A DNA stretch of 64,000 bases, taken from Agromyces rhizosphaerae. Its GTDB lineage: Bacteria > Actinomycetota > Actinomycetes > Actinomycetales > Microbacteriaceae. The position numbers were made by a program, and so were the translations under genes. The DNA is taken from assembly GCF_027925245.1 (NCBI RefSeq), contig NZ_BSDP01000001.1:1488001-1552000 (forward strand), in the 5' to 3' direction. The notes under the pieces are model-generated. The model was not told the DNA's origin and made no database searches. It worked only from the letters and a program-made list of their open reading frames with translations. Below, one piece after another: positions 8,255 to 16,638 of the stretch. Numbering within the stretch: the first letter of the stretch is position 1; each line of letters starts with the position of its first letter.

Positions 8255-9328
8255 TCAGGCGCGCGGCGGTGCGGTGGTGTCGCCGACGTGCAGCTCGCTC
8301 GTGAAACGCACCGAGGCGGGGCGCTCGCCCGCGAGCATCCGCACCACGGCCTCTCCGGCGGCGCGGCCCTTCGCGACCGACGGCTGCACGAGCGTCGTGA
8401 GGTCGGCCTGGAGCCCGTCGGGGCGGATGCCGTCGAAGCCGATCACGCTGAGCTCCTCGGGCACGCGGATGCCGAGTTCCTCGGCGGCCCGGATCACGCC
8501 GGCCGCCAGCAGGTCGCTCTGCGCGATGATCGCGGTCGGCCGGCCGGCCGGATCGCGGAGCAGCGCACGCGCGGCCTCGAGCCCCTCCTCGATCGACGAC
8601 CCACCGGCGACGCGTCCGCCGATCCCGGGGAACACGTCGCGCGCCCCGCGCAACCGCTCGCTGGCGGTGTCGGCGGTGCTGACGTGCTCGAGGTCGGGGG
8701 TGAGTGGCCCGCGCGTGCGCGCGGCGTCGAAGGGCAGGGTCACCAGCGCGACATCCGTGTGCCCGAGCGACCGCAGGTACTCCGCCCCGGCGCGCGTCGC
8801 CTCGCGGTTGTCGATACCGATCTCGACGATGTCGTCGCCCGGGTCGCCCTCGATCGCGACCGCGGGGATGCCCCTGCGCCGCAGCACCTCGAGCGACTCG
8901 CCGAGCCGCGGGCTGCAGCCGACGAGCACGACGGCGTCGAGCGGGGCGTCCTCGATCGACACCGCGTTCGCGCCGCGGCCGGTCTCGGTGAGCAGCAGCA
9001 CGCCGGCGCCGAGCGGCGCGATCGCGTCGGAGAGGCCGTCGAGCATCTGGAGCTTCACGGGGTCGAGGAAGGCCGACCGCACGCGCTCCTCGACCACGAC
9101 GCCGACGATGCCCGAGCGGCCGCGCCGCAGCGAGCGGGCGCGGGGGTCGGGACCGGCGTAGCCGAGTTCGGATGCGGCGGCGAGCACGCGCTCCTTGGTG
9201 GCATCCGACACGGGGCCCGAGCCCGAGAACGCGAGCGACGCGGTCGACGACGACACCCCGGCGCGCGCGGCGACGTCGGCGAGCGTGCAGCGCTGCGCCT
9301 GCTCGGCGGCGGGTGCTCCGGTCGGCAT
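8255..9328 (-). CDS. LacI family transcriptional regulator
   Basis: The 357-residue protein begins with a LacI-type helix-turn-helix (TLADVAARAGVSSSTASLAFSG, about residues 15-36), the hinge region after it, then a periplasmic-binding-protein-like effector domain with VIGFDGIRPDGLQADLTTLVQP near the C-terminus. It should bind a small sugar-like or nucleoside-like effector and repress nearby genes. The start at MPTGAPAAEQ has GAGGAC 4-9 nt upstream. It is divergent from an MFS transporter whose promoter overlaps a perfect 16-bp palindrome with central CG, the expected operator. Confidence 0.9.
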   Translation of the reverse strand: MPTGAPAAEQAQRCTLADVAARAGVSSSTASLAFSGSGPVSDATKERVLAAASELGYAGPDPRARSLRRGRSGIVGVVVEERVRSAFLDPVKLQMLDGLSDAIAPLGAGVLLLTETGRGANAVSIEDAPLDAVVLVGCSPRLGESLEVLRRRGIPAVAIEGDPGDDIVEIGIDNREATRAGAEYLRSLGHTDVALVTLPFDAARTRGPLTPDLEHVSTADTASERLRGARDVFPGIGGRVAGGSSIEEGLEAARALLRDPAGRPTAIIAQSDLLAAGVIRAAEELGIRVPEELSVIGFDGIRPDGLQADLTTLVQPSVAKGRAAGEAVVRMLAGERPASVRFTSELHVGDTTAPPRA

Positions 9329-9449
9329 GTGGTCCTCGGGTGGTGGGATCGGGGATGCGGCGGGCCGGGTTCTCGGGCGGGTCCCGCGAGCGGTCGGCCC
9401 GGGGCGGACGTGCGGTGCCGCAGGCCCCATGCTGGGGCATCCGTCGCCG

Positions 9450-9496
9450 TTGTCCTGCCCGGCGTCCACAGGGTATTCTAGTCGAATCGATTCGAC
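9450..9496 (+). promoter_or_regulatory. MFS gene promoter with LacI-type operator
   Basis: A -35 TTGTCC (9450-9455), 18-bp spacer and -10 TATTCT (9474-9479) are followed at 9481-9496 by GTCGAATCGATTCGAC, a perfect palindrome centred on CG as in LacI-family operators. Placed over the likely transcription start, it would block initiation. It is a reasonable site for the divergent regulator. Confidence 0.75.
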
Positions 9497-9536
9497 CCCG
9501 CTCGGGGCGAGCACCACCACGACCAGCGAGCCGACG

Positions 9537-10799
9537 ATGACCAGCCCCACCCCGGACACCCAGCCCACCTACGTGCCGCACCGGGGCACCCGCGACCGCC
9601 GCGAGCTCGCCGCCTGGCGCAACGCGCTGTTCGCCGTCTTCTTCCTCTCGGGGTTCGGCCTGTCGGCCTGGGTCGCCCGCCTGCCCGCGATCCGCGACGA
9701 CGTCGGGCTCTCCACGGCGGCGGTCGGGCTCGTGCTGCTCGCCGGCTCCGGGGCATCCATCATCGGCCTCGTCGGCGCACCGCCGCTGCTCGCGCGCATC
9801 GGCGCCCGGGCCGGGATGGTCGGCGCGCTCGCGACGGCCTCCCTCGGCCTGGTCGCGATCGGCGCCGGCGCGACCGTGTTCGGCGCCCTGCCGCTCGTCG
9901 TGGTCGGGCTCGCCCTGTTCGGTCTCGGCAACGGCGCGGTCGACGTGATCATGAACGTCGACGCCGCCGAGGCGGAGCGCGAGATCGGCCGCACGATCAT
10001 GCCGCTCATGCACGCGTTCTTCAGCATCGGCACGGTCGTCGGCGCCGGGATCGCCGCCGGCGCAGCGGCGCTCGGCATGGCGGTCGCGGTGCACCTGAGC
10101 ATCGTCGCGGTCGTGGTCGTCGGCGGCGTCCTCGTCGCGGTGCGATTCGTCCCCCGACGCGAAGCCGTCGGCGACCCGGCACCGGGCTCCGCGGCACGCG
10201 AGCCCTGGTCGGCACGCTTCCGGGCCGGCCTGTCGGTGTGGGGCGACCCGCGCCTGCTGCTGATCGGCGTGGTGATCCTCGGCATGGCGTTCGCCGAGGG
10301 CTCCGCCAACGACTGGATCGCCATCGCGACCGTAGACGGCCACGGCTTCGACGAGACCGCGGGCGCGCTCATGCTCACCGCGTTCATGGTGGCGATGACG
10401 ACCGGCCGCATGCTCGGCGGCCCGGTCATCGATCGCTTCGGCCGCGTGCCCGTGCTGCGTGCGCTCGCGGTCATCGCGATCGCGGGCCTCGCCCTGTTCA
10501 TCTTCGGCACCGCGACCTGGATGCTCGTCGCCGGCGCGGTGCTCTGGGGCGTCGGCGCGTCGCTGGGCTTCCCGGTCGGCATGTCCGCGGCCGCCGACCA
10601 CCCGACGCAGTCGGCCGCGCGCGTGAGCGCGGTGGCGATCATCGGCTACATGGCGTTCCTCGTCGGCCCGCCGCTGATCGGGTTCCTCGGCGAGCAGTTC
10701 GGCATCCTGAACGGCCTGCTGGTCGTGCTCGGCCTCATGGTGCTGTCGGGTCTGGCCGCACCGGCCGCGCGCGCGCGCTCGCGCGCCGCCGGCATGTAG
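9537..10799 (+). CDS. MFS transporter
   Basis: A 420-residue carrier with about 12 membrane helices. WRNALFAVFFLSGFGLSAWVARLPAIRDDVGLS at the start and PVIDRFGRVPVLR after the central loop are typical of the YbjJ/fucose-permease-like branch of the major facilitator superfamily. The central cytoplasmic loop lies near residues 200-225. The adjoining LacI-type gene and the operator in its promoter suggest it imports or exports the regulator's effector, probably a sugar-like molecule; that is inference. The stop codon lies inside the end of a palindromic element. Confidence 0.85.
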   Translation: MTSPTPDTQPTYVPHRGTRDRRELAAWRNALFAVFFLSGFGLSAWVARLPAIRDDVGLSTAAVGLVLLAGSGASIIGLVGAPPLLARIGARAGMVGALATASLGLVAIGAGATVFGALPLVVVGLALFGLGNGAVDVIMNVDAAEAEREIGRTIMPLMHAFFSIGTVVGAGIAAGAAALGMAVAVHLSIVAVVVVGGVLVAVRFVPRREAVGDPAPGSAAREPWSARFRAGLSVWGDPRLLLIGVVILGMAFAEGSANDWIAIATVDGHGFDETAGALMLTAFMVAMTTGRMLGGPVIDRFGRVPVLRALAVIAIAGLALFIFGTATWMLVAGAVLWGVGASLGFPVGMSAAADHPTQSAARVSAVAIIGYMAFLVGPPLIGFLGEQFGILNGLLVVLGLMVLSGLAAPAARARSRAAGM

Positions 10800-10879
10800 C
10801 GAGAACATGCAGATTCGGTGCCGTGGCGCCGAAAGCATGCAACGAAACGGCGTGTCGCACGGAGTTGCATGTATTCGCT
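10798..10879. repeat. palindromic element, family 2, copy 2 (inverted)
   Basis: An 82-bp element bounded by AGCGAGAACATGCA and TGCATGTATTCGCT, overlapping the last two bases of the MFS stop codon. It is the reverse complement of the copy at 8054-8134, so the LacI/MFS unit is bracketed by inverted copies. Confidence 0.85.
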
Positions 10880-10920
10880 GCGTGCGCCCGCCGGCAGCAG
10901 GGGCATCCGCTCGCCCGACG

Positions 10921-10926
10921 TAGAAT
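10921..10926 (+). promoter_or_regulatory. -10 hexamer TAGAAT of nucS
   Basis: TAGAAT, the closest in the window to the TATAAT consensus among the start-proximal hexamers, lies 6 nt before the GTG. Confidence 0.65.
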
Positions 10927-10932
10927 CGCACG

Positions 10933-11628
10933 GTGCGCCTCGTCATCGCCCGCTGCTCCGTCGACTACGCCGGCCGCCTCTCGGCGCACCTGCCGCTCGC
11001 CACGCGGCTGCTCGTGCTGAAGGCCGACGGCAGCGTGCTCGTGCACTCCGACGGCGGCAGCTACAAGCCCCTGAACTGGATGAGCCCGCCGTGCGCCCTC
11101 GCGGTCGAGGCGCCCGACGACGAGCAGGCCGCCGCGGGCATCACCGAGCGCTGGCGCGTGACGCACGCGAAGACCGAGGACCAGCTGATCGTGTCGGTGC
11201 ACGAGGTGCTGCACGACTCCGCGCACGAGCTCGGCATCGACCCCGGCCTGCAGAAGGACGGCGTCGAGTCGCACCTCCAGGCGCTGCTGGCCGAGCAGAT
11301 CGAGCTGCTCGGCGACGGCTACCGCCTCGTGCGCCGCGAGTACATGACCGCGATCGGGCCGGTCGACATCCTGGCGACGGATGCCTCGGGCGCATCGGTC
11401 GCCGTCGAGCTGAAGCGCCGCGGCGACATCGACGGCGTCGAGCAGCTCACCCGCTACCTCGAGCTGATGAACCGCGACCCGCTGCTCGCCCCGGTACAGG
11501 GCGTGTTCGCCGCCCAGGAGATCAAGCCGCAGGCGCGCACGCTCGCCGAGGACCGCGGCATCCGCTGCGTCGTGCTCGACTACGACGCCATGAAGGGCGT
11601 CGACAGCGGGCGCCCGACGCTCTTCTGA
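10933..11628 (+). CDS. nucS: mismatch-specific endonuclease NucS/EndoMS
   Basis: The 231-residue product matches NucS, the enzyme that gives actinobacteria lacking MutS/MutL a mismatch correction route by cutting both strands at mismatches. The N-terminal beta-barrel domain starts [16 protein letters not shown]; the C-terminal RecB-like nuclease has Asp145 (GPVDIL) and Glu159-x-Lys161 (VAVELKRRG), then the QLTRY segment. The C-terminal PTLF could be the sliding-clamp contact known in the family. The GTG start is set by the TAGAAT box. It is a single gene. Its presence supports an actinobacterial origin. Confidence 0.94.
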   Translation: MRLVIARCSVDYAGRLSAHLPLATRLLVLKADGSVLVHSDGGSYKPLNWMSPPCALAVEAPDDEQAAAGITERWRVTHAKTEDQLIVSVHEVLHDSAHELGIDPGLQKDGVESHLQALLAEQIELLGDGYRLVRREYMTAIGPVDILATDASGASVAVELKRRGDIDGVEQLTRYLELMNRDPLLAPVQGVFAAQEIKPQARTLAEDRGIRCVVLDYDAMKGVDSGRPTLF

Positions 11629-11673
11629 ACCTTTCTCTCAGCGTCTGAGCCCTTCTCTCAGCGCACCACCGTG

Positions 11674-11692
11674 CGAATCGAAGGACGATTCG
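11674..11692. other. 7-bp inverted repeat downstream of nucS
   Basis: CGAATCG and CGATTCG flank AAGGA. The arms share GAATCG/CGATTC with the LacI-type operator at 9481-9496. It lies between nucS and the phosphatase gene, after a direct repeat of TTCTCTCAGCG (about 11633 and 11653). It may be an operator or a weak terminator. Confidence 0.4.
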
Positions 11693-11817
11693 TCCGACAC
11701 GCCGCCCACGCGCCCGCACGGCGCGCACATCTCCTTCGTTCCGCACGGCCGCTCACCGCCATAGCCACGGGGTACCCCCCGAACGCGGTGAGAGCGTTTG
11801 CAGCGGGGAGGCGTACC

Positions 11818-12510
11818 ATGGCGCGCGTGTCTGAATCCGTTCCCCCCACGCCGACAGCGACCCGAAGCTGGTCGGCCGTGCTTCTCGACCTCGACGGCAC
11901 CGTCACCGACTCGGCGCCGGGCATCATCGCGTCGCTGAAGCACACGTTCACCACGCTCGGCCTCCCCGTGCCGAACGACGACGAACTCACCCTGTTCGTC
12001 GGCCCCCCGCTCGCCGACACCATGCGCATGCACGGCGGCTTCAACGACCACGAGACGATGCACGCCGTCGACGTCTACCGCGACCACTACGCGGGGCACG
12101 CGCTGCACGCGCCCGTATTCCCGGGCATGGCCGGGCTCATCGAGACCCTCGGCATGAGCAGCGTGCCGCTGTCGCTCGCGACGAGCAAGCCCGAGTCGCT
12201 CGCCACGAAGATCCTCGAGCACCACGGCCTCGCGCAGCACTTCGACGTGATCTGCGGCGCGAGCGAGGACGAGTCGCGCGCGGCCAAGAGCGACATCGTC
12301 GCCGAGGCGCTGCGCCGGCTGCGCCAGCAGGGTGCCGACGTCTCCAGCCCGGTGATGGTCGGCGACCGCGGTTACGACGCGATCGGCGCCGCCGTGAACG
12401 ATGTGCCCACGATCATGGTCGAGTGGGGCTACGGCTCGCCGCTCGAGGCGGGCGAGGCCATGGCCGTCGTGCACTCGATCGACCAGCTGCGGGCGCTCCT
12501 GCTCACCTGA
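11818..12510 (+). CDS. HAD family hydrolase (phosphoglycolate phosphatase-like)
   Basis: The 230-residue enzyme has the HAD nucleophile motif DLDGT (Asp24, Asp26), motif II in SLATSKPES, the motif III lysine region and motif IV GDRGYDAIGA. The cap domain between motifs I and II is the Gph/PGMB type. Members dephosphorylate small phosphorylated metabolites. The ATG has a good ribosome site (GGGGAGG) 6-12 nt upstream; however TACCAT at 11814-11819 is followed by a GTG at 11827 with 7 nt between, so a leaderless shorter form starting three codons later is equally possible. Confidence 0.87.
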   Translation: MARVSESVPPTPTATRSWSAVLLDLDGTVTDSAPGIIASLKHTFTTLGLPVPNDDELTLFVGPPLADTMRMHGGFNDHETMHAVDVYRDHYAGHALHAPVFPGMAGLIETLGMSSVPLSLATSKPESLATKILEHHGLAQHFDVICGASEDESRAAKSDIVAEALRRLRQQGADVSSPVMVGDRGYDAIGAAVNDVPTIMVEWGYGSPLEAGEAMAVVHSIDQLRALLLT

Positions 12511-12513
12511 CGC

Positions 12514-12534
12514 GAGCCGCGCGCCCCGCGGCTC
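12514..12534. terminator. bidirectional hairpin between convergent genes
   Basis: GAGCCGCG and CGCGGCTC pair perfectly over 8 bp around a 5-nt loop, between the phosphatase and the VOC gene; the right arm overlaps the VOC stop codon. Confidence 0.6.
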
Positions 12535-12952
12535 AGTCGTCGAGCTCCTGGAACACCGTGAGGTGCAGCCCGGCCGGGCCGTCGAAGCGCGCGTTCAGCG
12601 AGCGCCACGGCGTCTCGGTCGGCGGGGCCACGACGGTCGCGCCGGCGTGTTCGAGGTCGGATGCCACCTCGGCGGCATCCGCCACCTCGAAGGCGACGCG
12701 CAGGTGGCCGGCCACCTTCCGGCCCACCTCGACGTCGTCGATCATGCGCGTCTGCGCCGGGTTCGCGAGCTCGAGCGTGGCGCGCCCCGCATCGAGGATC
12801 ACGACCCTCGCGCCGCCGTCGGCCTCGTACGCCTCCTGCTCGGGCATGCCCAACACGTCGCGGTAGAACGCGAGCGCCTCCTCGAAGTCCTCGGCCTCGA
12901 CGACCAGCCGCAGCTGCCGCACCCGCCCCGTGCCATTCCCGCCGTTCCCCAT
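12533..12952 (-). CDS. VOC family protein (glyoxalase/dioxygenase superfamily)
   Basis: A 139-residue single-module vicinal-oxygen-chelate protein: RQLRLVVEAEDFEEALAFYRDVLGM at the start and FDGPAGLHLTVFQEL at the end give the paired beta-alpha-beta-beta-beta halves. Such proteins bind a metal and act in isomerase, epoxide-opening or resistance reactions, but the first metal histidine position here is occupied by a leucine-rich strand, so catalysis is uncertain. A TAGCGT hexamer lies 6 nt upstream of the ATG. Single gene. Confidence 0.8.
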   Translation of the reverse strand: MGNGGNGTGRVRQLRLVVEAEDFEEALAFYRDVLGMPEQEAYEADGGARVVILDAGRATLELANPAQTRMIDDVEVGRKVAGHLRVAFEVADAAEVASDLEHAGATVVAPPTETPWRSLNARFDGPAGLHLTVFQELDD

Positions 12953-12958
12953 GCCCCG

Positions 12959-12964
12959 ACGCTA
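12959..12964 (-). promoter_or_regulatory. -10 hexamer TAGCGT of the VOC gene
   Basis: Sits 6 nt before the ATG in the 26-bp gap to efeB; it separates the VOC gene from readthrough of the iron operon. Confidence 0.6.
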
Positions 12965-12978
12965 CCGCCGGGGGCGCG

Positions 12979-14298
12979 TCAGGCGAAGAGCCGCTGACCC
13001 ACGAACTCGCCCTCGGCCACGCCGCCGGGCACCGCGAAGATCGCCGAGCCGACGTGCTTGAGGTACTCGTTCAGGCCGTCGGCCGCGAGGCTGCGCTGCA
13101 CGTCGATGAACTGCTGGGGCGAGCGCTGGAACGACAGGAAGAACAGCCCGGCGTCGAGCCGGCCGAGCGCGTCGTTGCCGTCGACGAAGTTGTAGCCGCG
13201 GCGGAGCATCCGTGCCCCGCCGTTCTGGGTGGGATGCGCGAGCTTCACGTGCGCCGCGGTGTCGATGAGCGGCTGTCCGGCCGCGCCGGTCGCCTCGAAG
13301 TCGGGCTCGGTGAACTCGGTGCCGCCCGAGAGCGGCGCGCCCTCGCCCTTCGACCGGCCGACGAGCATCTCCTGCTCGCCGAGCTGCACGCGGTCCCAGT
13401 TCTCGATGATCATGCGGATGCGGCGGGCGACCAGGTACGAGCCGCCGGCCATCCACGCGGGGCCGTCGTCGGGTGCCGCCCACACGTGCTCGCCGAGCGC
13501 GTCGCGCTCCTCGGCCTTGATGTTGGCCGTGCCGTCCTTGAAGCCGAAGAGGTTGCGCGGGGTCGCCTGGGCGGTCGACGTCGACGACGTGCGGCCGAAC
13601 CCGAGCTGCGACCAGCGCAGGCTCGCACGCCCGAACGCGATGCGGCTGAGGTTGCGGATCGCGTGCACCGCCACCTGCGGGTCGTCGGCGCAGGCCTGGA
13701 TGCAGAGGTCGCCGCCCGTGTACTGCGGCACGAGCGCGTCGCCCTGGAACCGCGGCAGGTCGACGAGCTCGGCCGGCCGACGGGCGGCGATCCCGAAGCG
13801 GTCGACCCCGTCGGCGTCCTCGAACAGGCCGGGGCCGAAGCCGAACGTGATCGTGAGGCCCGCGGCGGGCAGGCCGAGCGCCTCCCCCGTGTCGACCGGC
13901 GGCGCCACGTCGGACCCGCCGACCGCGCCGCCCTCGGCGACCTCGAGGCCCTGCGTGAGGCGGGCCGCAGCGTCGGTCCACTCCGTGAGCAGCTCGATCA
14001 GCCCGTCGCGGTCGAGGGAGTCGGCCACGTCGAACGCCGCGAAGTGCAGGCGGTCCTGCGCCGGGGTCGTGATGCCGGCCTGGTGCGTACCGAAGAACGG
14101 GTACTGCTCCGCGCCGGAGCCCGAGACGGCCTGGGCGCCCCCGGCGGTCGCGGCGACGACGGCGGCACCGCCCACGGCACCGGCCGCGACGCCCGCCGCG
14201 CCCGCGCCGAACAGCCCCAGCAGGTGTCGCCTGCTGACGCCGCCGTGCGCGGACTCGGGTGCCTCGTCGGGGGTGCCGTGGGCGGTGCGCTCGGTCAT
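12979..14298 (-). CDS. efeB: EfeB, Dyp-type haem peroxidase of the iron uptake system
   Basis: The 439-residue protein has a Tat signal (SRRHLLGLFGAGAAG, residues about 22-36, then a hydrophobic alanine-rich core), so it is folded with haem and exported. The Dyp-type signature GFKDGT carries the distal aspartate (Asp255) and the proximal haem ligand is His355 in KLAHPTQ. EfeB oxidises ferrous iron, or acts on haem, outside the cell so that EfeO and EfeU can take the iron up. The ATG overlaps the efeO stop by 4 bp (ATGA); it is the last gene of efeUOB. Confidence 0.95.
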   Translation of the reverse strand: MTERTAHGTPDEAPESAHGGVSRRHLLGLFGAGAAGVAAGAVGGAAVVAATAGGAQAVSGSGAEQYPFFGTHQAGITTPAQDRLHFAAFDVADSLDRDGLIELLTEWTDAAARLTQGLEVAEGGAVGGSDVAPPVDTGEALGLPAAGLTITFGFGPGLFEDADGVDRFGIAARRPAELVDLPRFQGDALVPQYTGGDLCIQACADDPQVAVHAIRNLSRIAFGRASLRWSQLGFGRTSSTSTAQATPRNLFGFKDGTANIKAEERDALGEHVWAAPDDGPAWMAGGSYLVARRIRMIIENWDRVQLGEQEMLVGRSKGEGAPLSGGTEFTEPDFEATGAAGQPLIDTAAHVKLAHPTQNGGARMLRRGYNFVDGNDALGRLDAGLFFLSFQRSPQQFIDVQRSLAADGLNEYLKHVGSAIFAVPGGVAEGEFVGQRLFA

Positions 14299-15503
14299 GC
14301 GACGTCCAGCACCGTGGCGGTCAGCTGCGACAGCGGCTCGGCGAGCGCGTTGACCGCGTCGGAGAGGGCGCGCTTGTCGGCGTCGGTCAGCGTCGCGTAG
14401 TCGACGAAGCCGTCCTCGAGCGAGCCGTACTCGGCGAGCGCGGCCTCGAGCGCGTCGAACTGCACGTCGATCTCCTCGGCGAGCGCCACGCCCGCGTCGC
14501 CGCGCGACTCGGCGATGTCGCGCACGGCGCCGAACGCGACGCCCGCGCCCTGCACGTTGGCCGCGAAGTCGCTCAGGTCGGTGCCCGACCACCAGTCCTC
14601 CTCGCCGGTGATCTTGCCGGCGGCGACCTCGTCGAGCAGCGCGATCGCGCCGTTCGAGATGTCGGCGAGGGTGAGCGAGAACTCGTCGGCGGTCACGAGC
14701 GCGTGCAGCTCGGTGATGTCGGCGACGAGCCCGTCGGCGAACGCCTGCCGCTCCTCGGGGGTCGACGGCGCCCAGTCCAGCAGCGCGTCCTGGCCGTCGG
14801 AGTTGAGGTCGCCCGCCTCAGGGGCCCACAGGTCCTTCTCCATGCGGTGGAACCCGGTCCAGTCGAGGCCGTCGGCGACGGCGTCGACCTCGCGGAAGTC
14901 GATCTTCGGGTCGAGGTCGCCGAACGCCTCGGCCGTCGGCTCGATGCGCTCGTAGAACACGCGGGTCGCCGCGAAGAGCGATCGCGCGGTGTCGTCGTCG
15001 CCGGCGGCGTAGGCCTCGGCGAACGCCTCGACGGCCGGGATCAGCTCGGCGGCCTGCGAGCGCACGTACGCGGTGTACTCGGTGACGGCGGTGTCGACGA
15101 GCTCCTGCTCGCTCGCCGAGATCTCGGTCGCCTCGCCCGTCACGGTGAACTCCGCGAGGCCGACCGGGGCACCGACCTGCTGGAACTTGCAGGCGGTGTA
15201 GTAGGTGCCGGGCTCGAGCTGCGCGACATAGGAGATCTGCTGGCCGGGCGTGATGTTCTCCTTCTCGCCCACGATGCGCAGCTTGTCGTCGGCGAGGATC
15301 TCGAACTCGTTGACGTCGGTGCCGTTGTTGGCGAGGGCGAAGGTGATCGCGCCGGCCTCGGCGGTGGCGACCGCGACGTCGCACGACTCGTCGCGGATGT
15401 CGACGGCCACACCGGAGCCGGCGGGCGCGTTGGCGACGCAGCCGGTCAGTGCGAGCGCGAGGGTGGTCGCTCCTGCGAGGGGGACGAGGGCGCGACGGGG
15501 CAT
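14295..15503 (-). CDS. efeO: EfeO, iron-binding lipoprotein with cupredoxin domain
   Basis: A 402-residue lipoprotein: the signal MPRRALVPLAGATTLALALTGC ends at the lipobox cysteine Cys22, so it is anchored outside the membrane. Residues about 30-125 are the cupredoxin-like domain with Cys41 and Cys105; the rest is the M75 peptidase-like helical domain with the metal motif HRME (219-222). EfeO captures iron and passes it to EfeU. A good ribosome site (CAGGAGT) precedes the ATG chosen; a longer open frame that reads back through efeU is spurious. Second gene of the operon. Confidence 0.95.
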   Translation of the reverse strand: MPRRALVPLAGATTLALALTGCVANAPAGSGVAVDIRDESCDVAVATAEAGAITFALANNGTDVNEFEILADDKLRIVGEKENITPGQQISYVAQLEPGTYYTACKFQQVGAPVGLAEFTVTGEATEISASEQELVDTAVTEYTAYVRSQAAELIPAVEAFAEAYAAGDDDTARSLFAATRVFYERIEPTAEAFGDLDPKIDFREVDAVADGLDWTGFHRMEKDLWAPEAGDLNSDGQDALLDWAPSTPEERQAFADGLVADITELHALVTADEFSLTLADISNGAIALLDEVAAGKITGEEDWWSGTDLSDFAANVQGAGVAFGAVRDIAESRGDAGVALAEEIDVQFDALEAALAEYGSLEDGFVDYATLTDADKRALSDAVNALAEPLSQLTATVLDVA

Positions 15504-15556
15504 AGGGGTACTCCTGGGTCGATCTTGCGGGGGGAACGTGGCCGGAGCGGCCGGGG

Positions 15557-16501
15557 TCAGGCGAGTTGGTGGTCCCGGCGGACGGGAGCGGGGTCGGCGG
15601 CAGGGGCCACGGATGCGGCCGGCTCGGCGGTATCCGCCCTGCTGTCGGATTCCCCTGACGGCGACGCGACCGGCGCGACCCGCGCGACGGGGGCACGACG
15701 CGCGCGCAGCAGCCGCACGTACAGGGCGGACGTGATCACGAGGTACGCGGCCCAGCCGATGAGCTGCGCCCACGTGGGCTCGGGCGTGAAGTTGAAGACG
15801 CCCGCGAGCACTGCGCCGTACCAGCTCGACGGCGAGATCACGGTGGCGACGCTGAAGGCGGCGACGCCGGCGCCGGGGATGAGGCCGGCCTCCTGCAGGT
15901 CGCCGATCGCGTACGCGAACACGCCGGCGACCACCAGGATCAGGAAGAACCCGGTCCAGGTGAAGAAGCGCGACAGGTTGATGCGCACGAGGCCCTTCGA
16001 GAGCGCCCACGAGAGCGCGACGGCGGTGAGGATGCCGAGCACCGCGCCGACGACGCCGAGCGCGGCGTTCGCCCCGCTCGACACGCTCGCCCAGACGAAC
16101 AGGGCGGTCTCGATGCCCTCGCGCCCGACGCTCACGACGCCGAGCCCGATGATCGCGAGCGCCGATCCGCCGGCGAGCACCTCGTCGACCTGGCCGCGCA
16201 GCTGCGAGGCGAGGGCGGCGCCGTGCCGCCCCATCCAGAAGATCATCCAGGTGACCATGCCGACGGCGACCAGCGAGAGGATGCCGCCGAGCAGCTCCTG
16301 CGCCTGGAAGCTCAGCCCGTACGGGCCCCAGGTGAGGATCGCTCCGACGCCGAGCGAGATGGCGATGGCACCGGCGATGCCGACCCAGAGCTTCCCGAGC
16401 AGGTCGCGCCGGCCGATCTTGCCGAGGTAGGCGACGAGGATGCCGACGATGAGGCCGGCCTCGAGGCCCTCGCGGAGGCCGATCATGTAGTTCGCGAGCA
16501 C
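15557..16501 (-). CDS. efeU: EfeU, ferrous/ferric iron permease (FTR1 family)
   Basis: The 314-residue permease has about seven membrane helices and the two REGxE iron-binding motifs of the FTR1 family: REGLE at residues 10-14 and REGIE at 127-131. The last 45 residues are a charged cytoplasmic tail with Ala, Pro and Val repeats. The start is GTG with GAGGAG a few bases upstream. It is the first gene of efeUOB, downstream of an iron-regulator box, so the operon should be repressed when iron is plentiful. Confidence 0.95.
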   Translation of the reverse strand: MLANYMIGLREGLEAGLIVGILVAYLGKIGRRDLLGKLWVGIAGAIAISLGVGAILTWGPYGLSFQAQELLGGILSLVAVGMVTWMIFWMGRHGAALASQLRGQVDEVLAGGSALAIIGLGVVSVGREGIETALFVWASVSSGANAALGVVGAVLGILTAVALSWALSKGLVRINLSRFFTWTGFFLILVVAGVFAYAIGDLQEAGLIPGAGVAAFSVATVISPSSWYGAVLAGVFNFTPEPTWAQLIGWAAYLVITSALYVRLLRARRAPVARVAPVASPSGESDSRADTAEPAASVAPAADPAPVRRDHQLA

Positions 16502-16553
16502 GGTGCTCCTCGACGTGGTGCGGATGGGAGGTGCCGGGACGAGCCGGGCACGC

Positions 16554-16572
16554 TTAGGTTAGCCTAACCTCT
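16554..16572. promoter_or_regulatory. DtxR/IdeR iron box upstream of efeUOB
   Basis: TTAGGTTAGCCTAACCTCT matches the 19-bp DtxR/IdeR operator (TTAGGTTAGSCTAACCTAA) except at the last two positions. It lies 52 bp before the efeU start. This predicts iron-dependent repression of the operon. The divergent S9 peptidase promoter is 55 bp away. Confidence 0.9.
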
Positions 16573-16626
16573 CTCCGACGTACACCCCGCCGCGAGCAGC
16601 CCCTCGCCCGCCCGCGCCCCACGACG

Positions 16627-16632
16627 TACGCT
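16627..16632 (+). promoter_or_regulatory. -10 hexamer TACGCT of the S9 peptidase gene
   Basis: TACGCT lies 6 nt before the GTG; no ribosome site is visible. Confidence 0.6.
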
Positions 16633-16638
16633 GAATCC

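Noticed and set aside
8054..10879. Composite transposon or insertion sequence around the LacI/MFS genes
   Set aside because: No transposase is encoded between or near the 81-bp elements and no target duplication was seen; kept only as a repeat-bracketed locus.
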